Source: CAZVAO01 sp964625175 (GTDB lineage Bacteria; Bacillota; UBA994; PWPR01). From it: 13,991 nucleotides of DNA. Location of the stretch: positions 1-13,991 of the forward strand of contig CAZVAO010000063.1 of NCBI GenBank assembly GCA_964625175.1. The letters run 5' to 3'. Below, in pieces: positions 13,368 to 13,991 of the stretch. Below the pieces are notes generated by a model, which saw only the letters and a list, made by a program, of their open reading frames with translations, did no database searches and was not told the origin of the DNA. The position numbers were made by a program, and so were the translations under genes. The first letter of the stretch is position 1; each line of letters opens with the position of its first letter.

Positions 13368-13991
13368 ATGAAGAATCAAAACACCATTGCTAAAGGCAAG
13401 CGACACCCAATCTTGGCGTGTGTCATTGATATCTATGTGGTTAGTATCTTAGGGACAACGATTGTAAGCTTATTGAACACACTCATACAAATGAACTTAT
13501 TTACTGCAGCGAGTTCCTTGGTTTCCGTAATTGCTGGTTCAATCGTCTTTATACTTCCGATTATTTATCACAATTCTTTCTGGCAGAAGACATTGTTTGT
13601 GAGTCCAGGAGAATTTATTGTGGGTTGTCGCAATGTTGAGGACCAGAAGGTCTGGCAGAATCAATACGAAAGCAATCGATTGGGCATCTTCTTTATCGTG
13701 ATCGTAAATCTGGTGATACTTAGCAATATGTGGGATGCCAGTTTCAATGGGGCAATTTACCCACTAGCAAAGGTGGTTGGTTATACGTTTCGGATAGCAT
13801 TGGTTCTTTATGCGCTGAAACTGCTAGGTGATCGGAAATTAGCAGGGATCATAATTGTATCTTTACTAACAGCAATTACCGCACTCGCATTCTTATTTTA
13901 TGTGGCAGATCCAGGTATAAAAATGTTTGGGATCTATCTCAATGGAGGATTGCTGGTCATCTATCTCGCGATTTATTTAATGTACAGTAGC
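13368..13991 (+). CDS. RDD-like integral membrane protein, 3' end beyond the window
   Basis: Open to the window edge with 208 codons and no stop. ATG 13368 has AAGAGGT seven bases upstream. The product is a multi-helix membrane protein: hydrophobic segments at about 15-38, 47-67, 105-120, 133-152, 158-180 and 186-206. The N-terminal KRHPILACVIDIYVVSILG (basic, then helix with an Asp) and the later loop LFVSPGEFIVGCRNV (77-90), followed by a hydrophilic stretch with WQNQYESNR, match the layout of RDD-family proteins, whose second half often has a PGK/PGE-G signature. RDD assignment is by pattern only. The role is unknown; some RDD proteins have been linked to transport or osmotolerance. Confidence 0.75.
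   Translation, partial: MKNQNTIAKGKRHPILACVIDIYVVSILGTTIVSLLNTLIQMNLFTAASSLVSVIAGSIVFILPIIYHNSFWQKTLFVSPGEFIVGCRNVEDQKVWQNQYESNRLGIFFIVIVNLVILSNMWDASFNGAIYPLAKVVGYTFRIALVLYALKLLGDRKLAGIIIVSLLTAITALAFLFYVADPGIKMFGIYLNGGLLVIYLAIYLMYSS

Overview
This window looks like chromosomal DNA from a low-GC Gram-positive bacterium (Bacillota). The pointers are strong Shine-Dalgarno sites (AGGAGG, GGAGGTGAT), some TTG and GTG starts, sigma-A type promoters, many hairpin-plus-T-run terminators, and families typical of that phylum (PadR with DUF2812, AraC with a GyrI-like domain, a DUF6487-like zinc ribbon, a DUF6897-like protein, a DUF3604 protein). I cannot name a genus from sequence alone. No IS transposase, tRNA, rRNA or CRISPR array was seen.

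Positions 1-2763 are the distal part of a histidine operon: the last codons of hisB, then hisH, hisA, hisF and a fused hisIE. All have overlapping start/stop junctions, and the block ends at a bidirectional terminator. HisI and HisE activities open the ring of PR-ATP products, HisA isomerises ProFAR, and HisH/HisF form IGP synthase, giving IGP and AICAR for the upstream HisB step.

Positions 2764-6840 are accessory, mostly single-gene units: a TetR-type repressor on the minus strand, an AT-rich gap of about 600 bp, a GNAT acetyltransferase followed by an AraC/GyrI-domain regulator, a 70-residue zinc-ribbon protein, and a conserved hypothetical protein with its own promoter and terminator.

Positions 6873-7903 start with a REP-like perfect inverted repeat. 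A near-consensus promoter with a PadR-type dyad then drives a PadR regulator translationally coupled to a DUF2812 membrane protein. Positions 8004-10380 form one transcription unit for a 740-residue DUF3604 (PHP-like metallohydrolase) protein with no signal peptide. Positions 10381-10690 look like decayed coding DNA.

Positions 10728-12423 are the most coherent small system. Two adjacent minus-strand genes encode distantly paralogous four-helix membrane proteins. They diverge from a TetR regulator across a short intergenic region in which two promoters share one palindromic -10, and a 16-bp dyad lies over the regulator's -35. Positions 12424-13991 hold a small membrane/DUF6897-like gene with a possible second internal start and the 5' part of an RDD-like membrane protein. 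Both may carry a similar GAGAAT-CTCGTG operator-like motif at their promoters.
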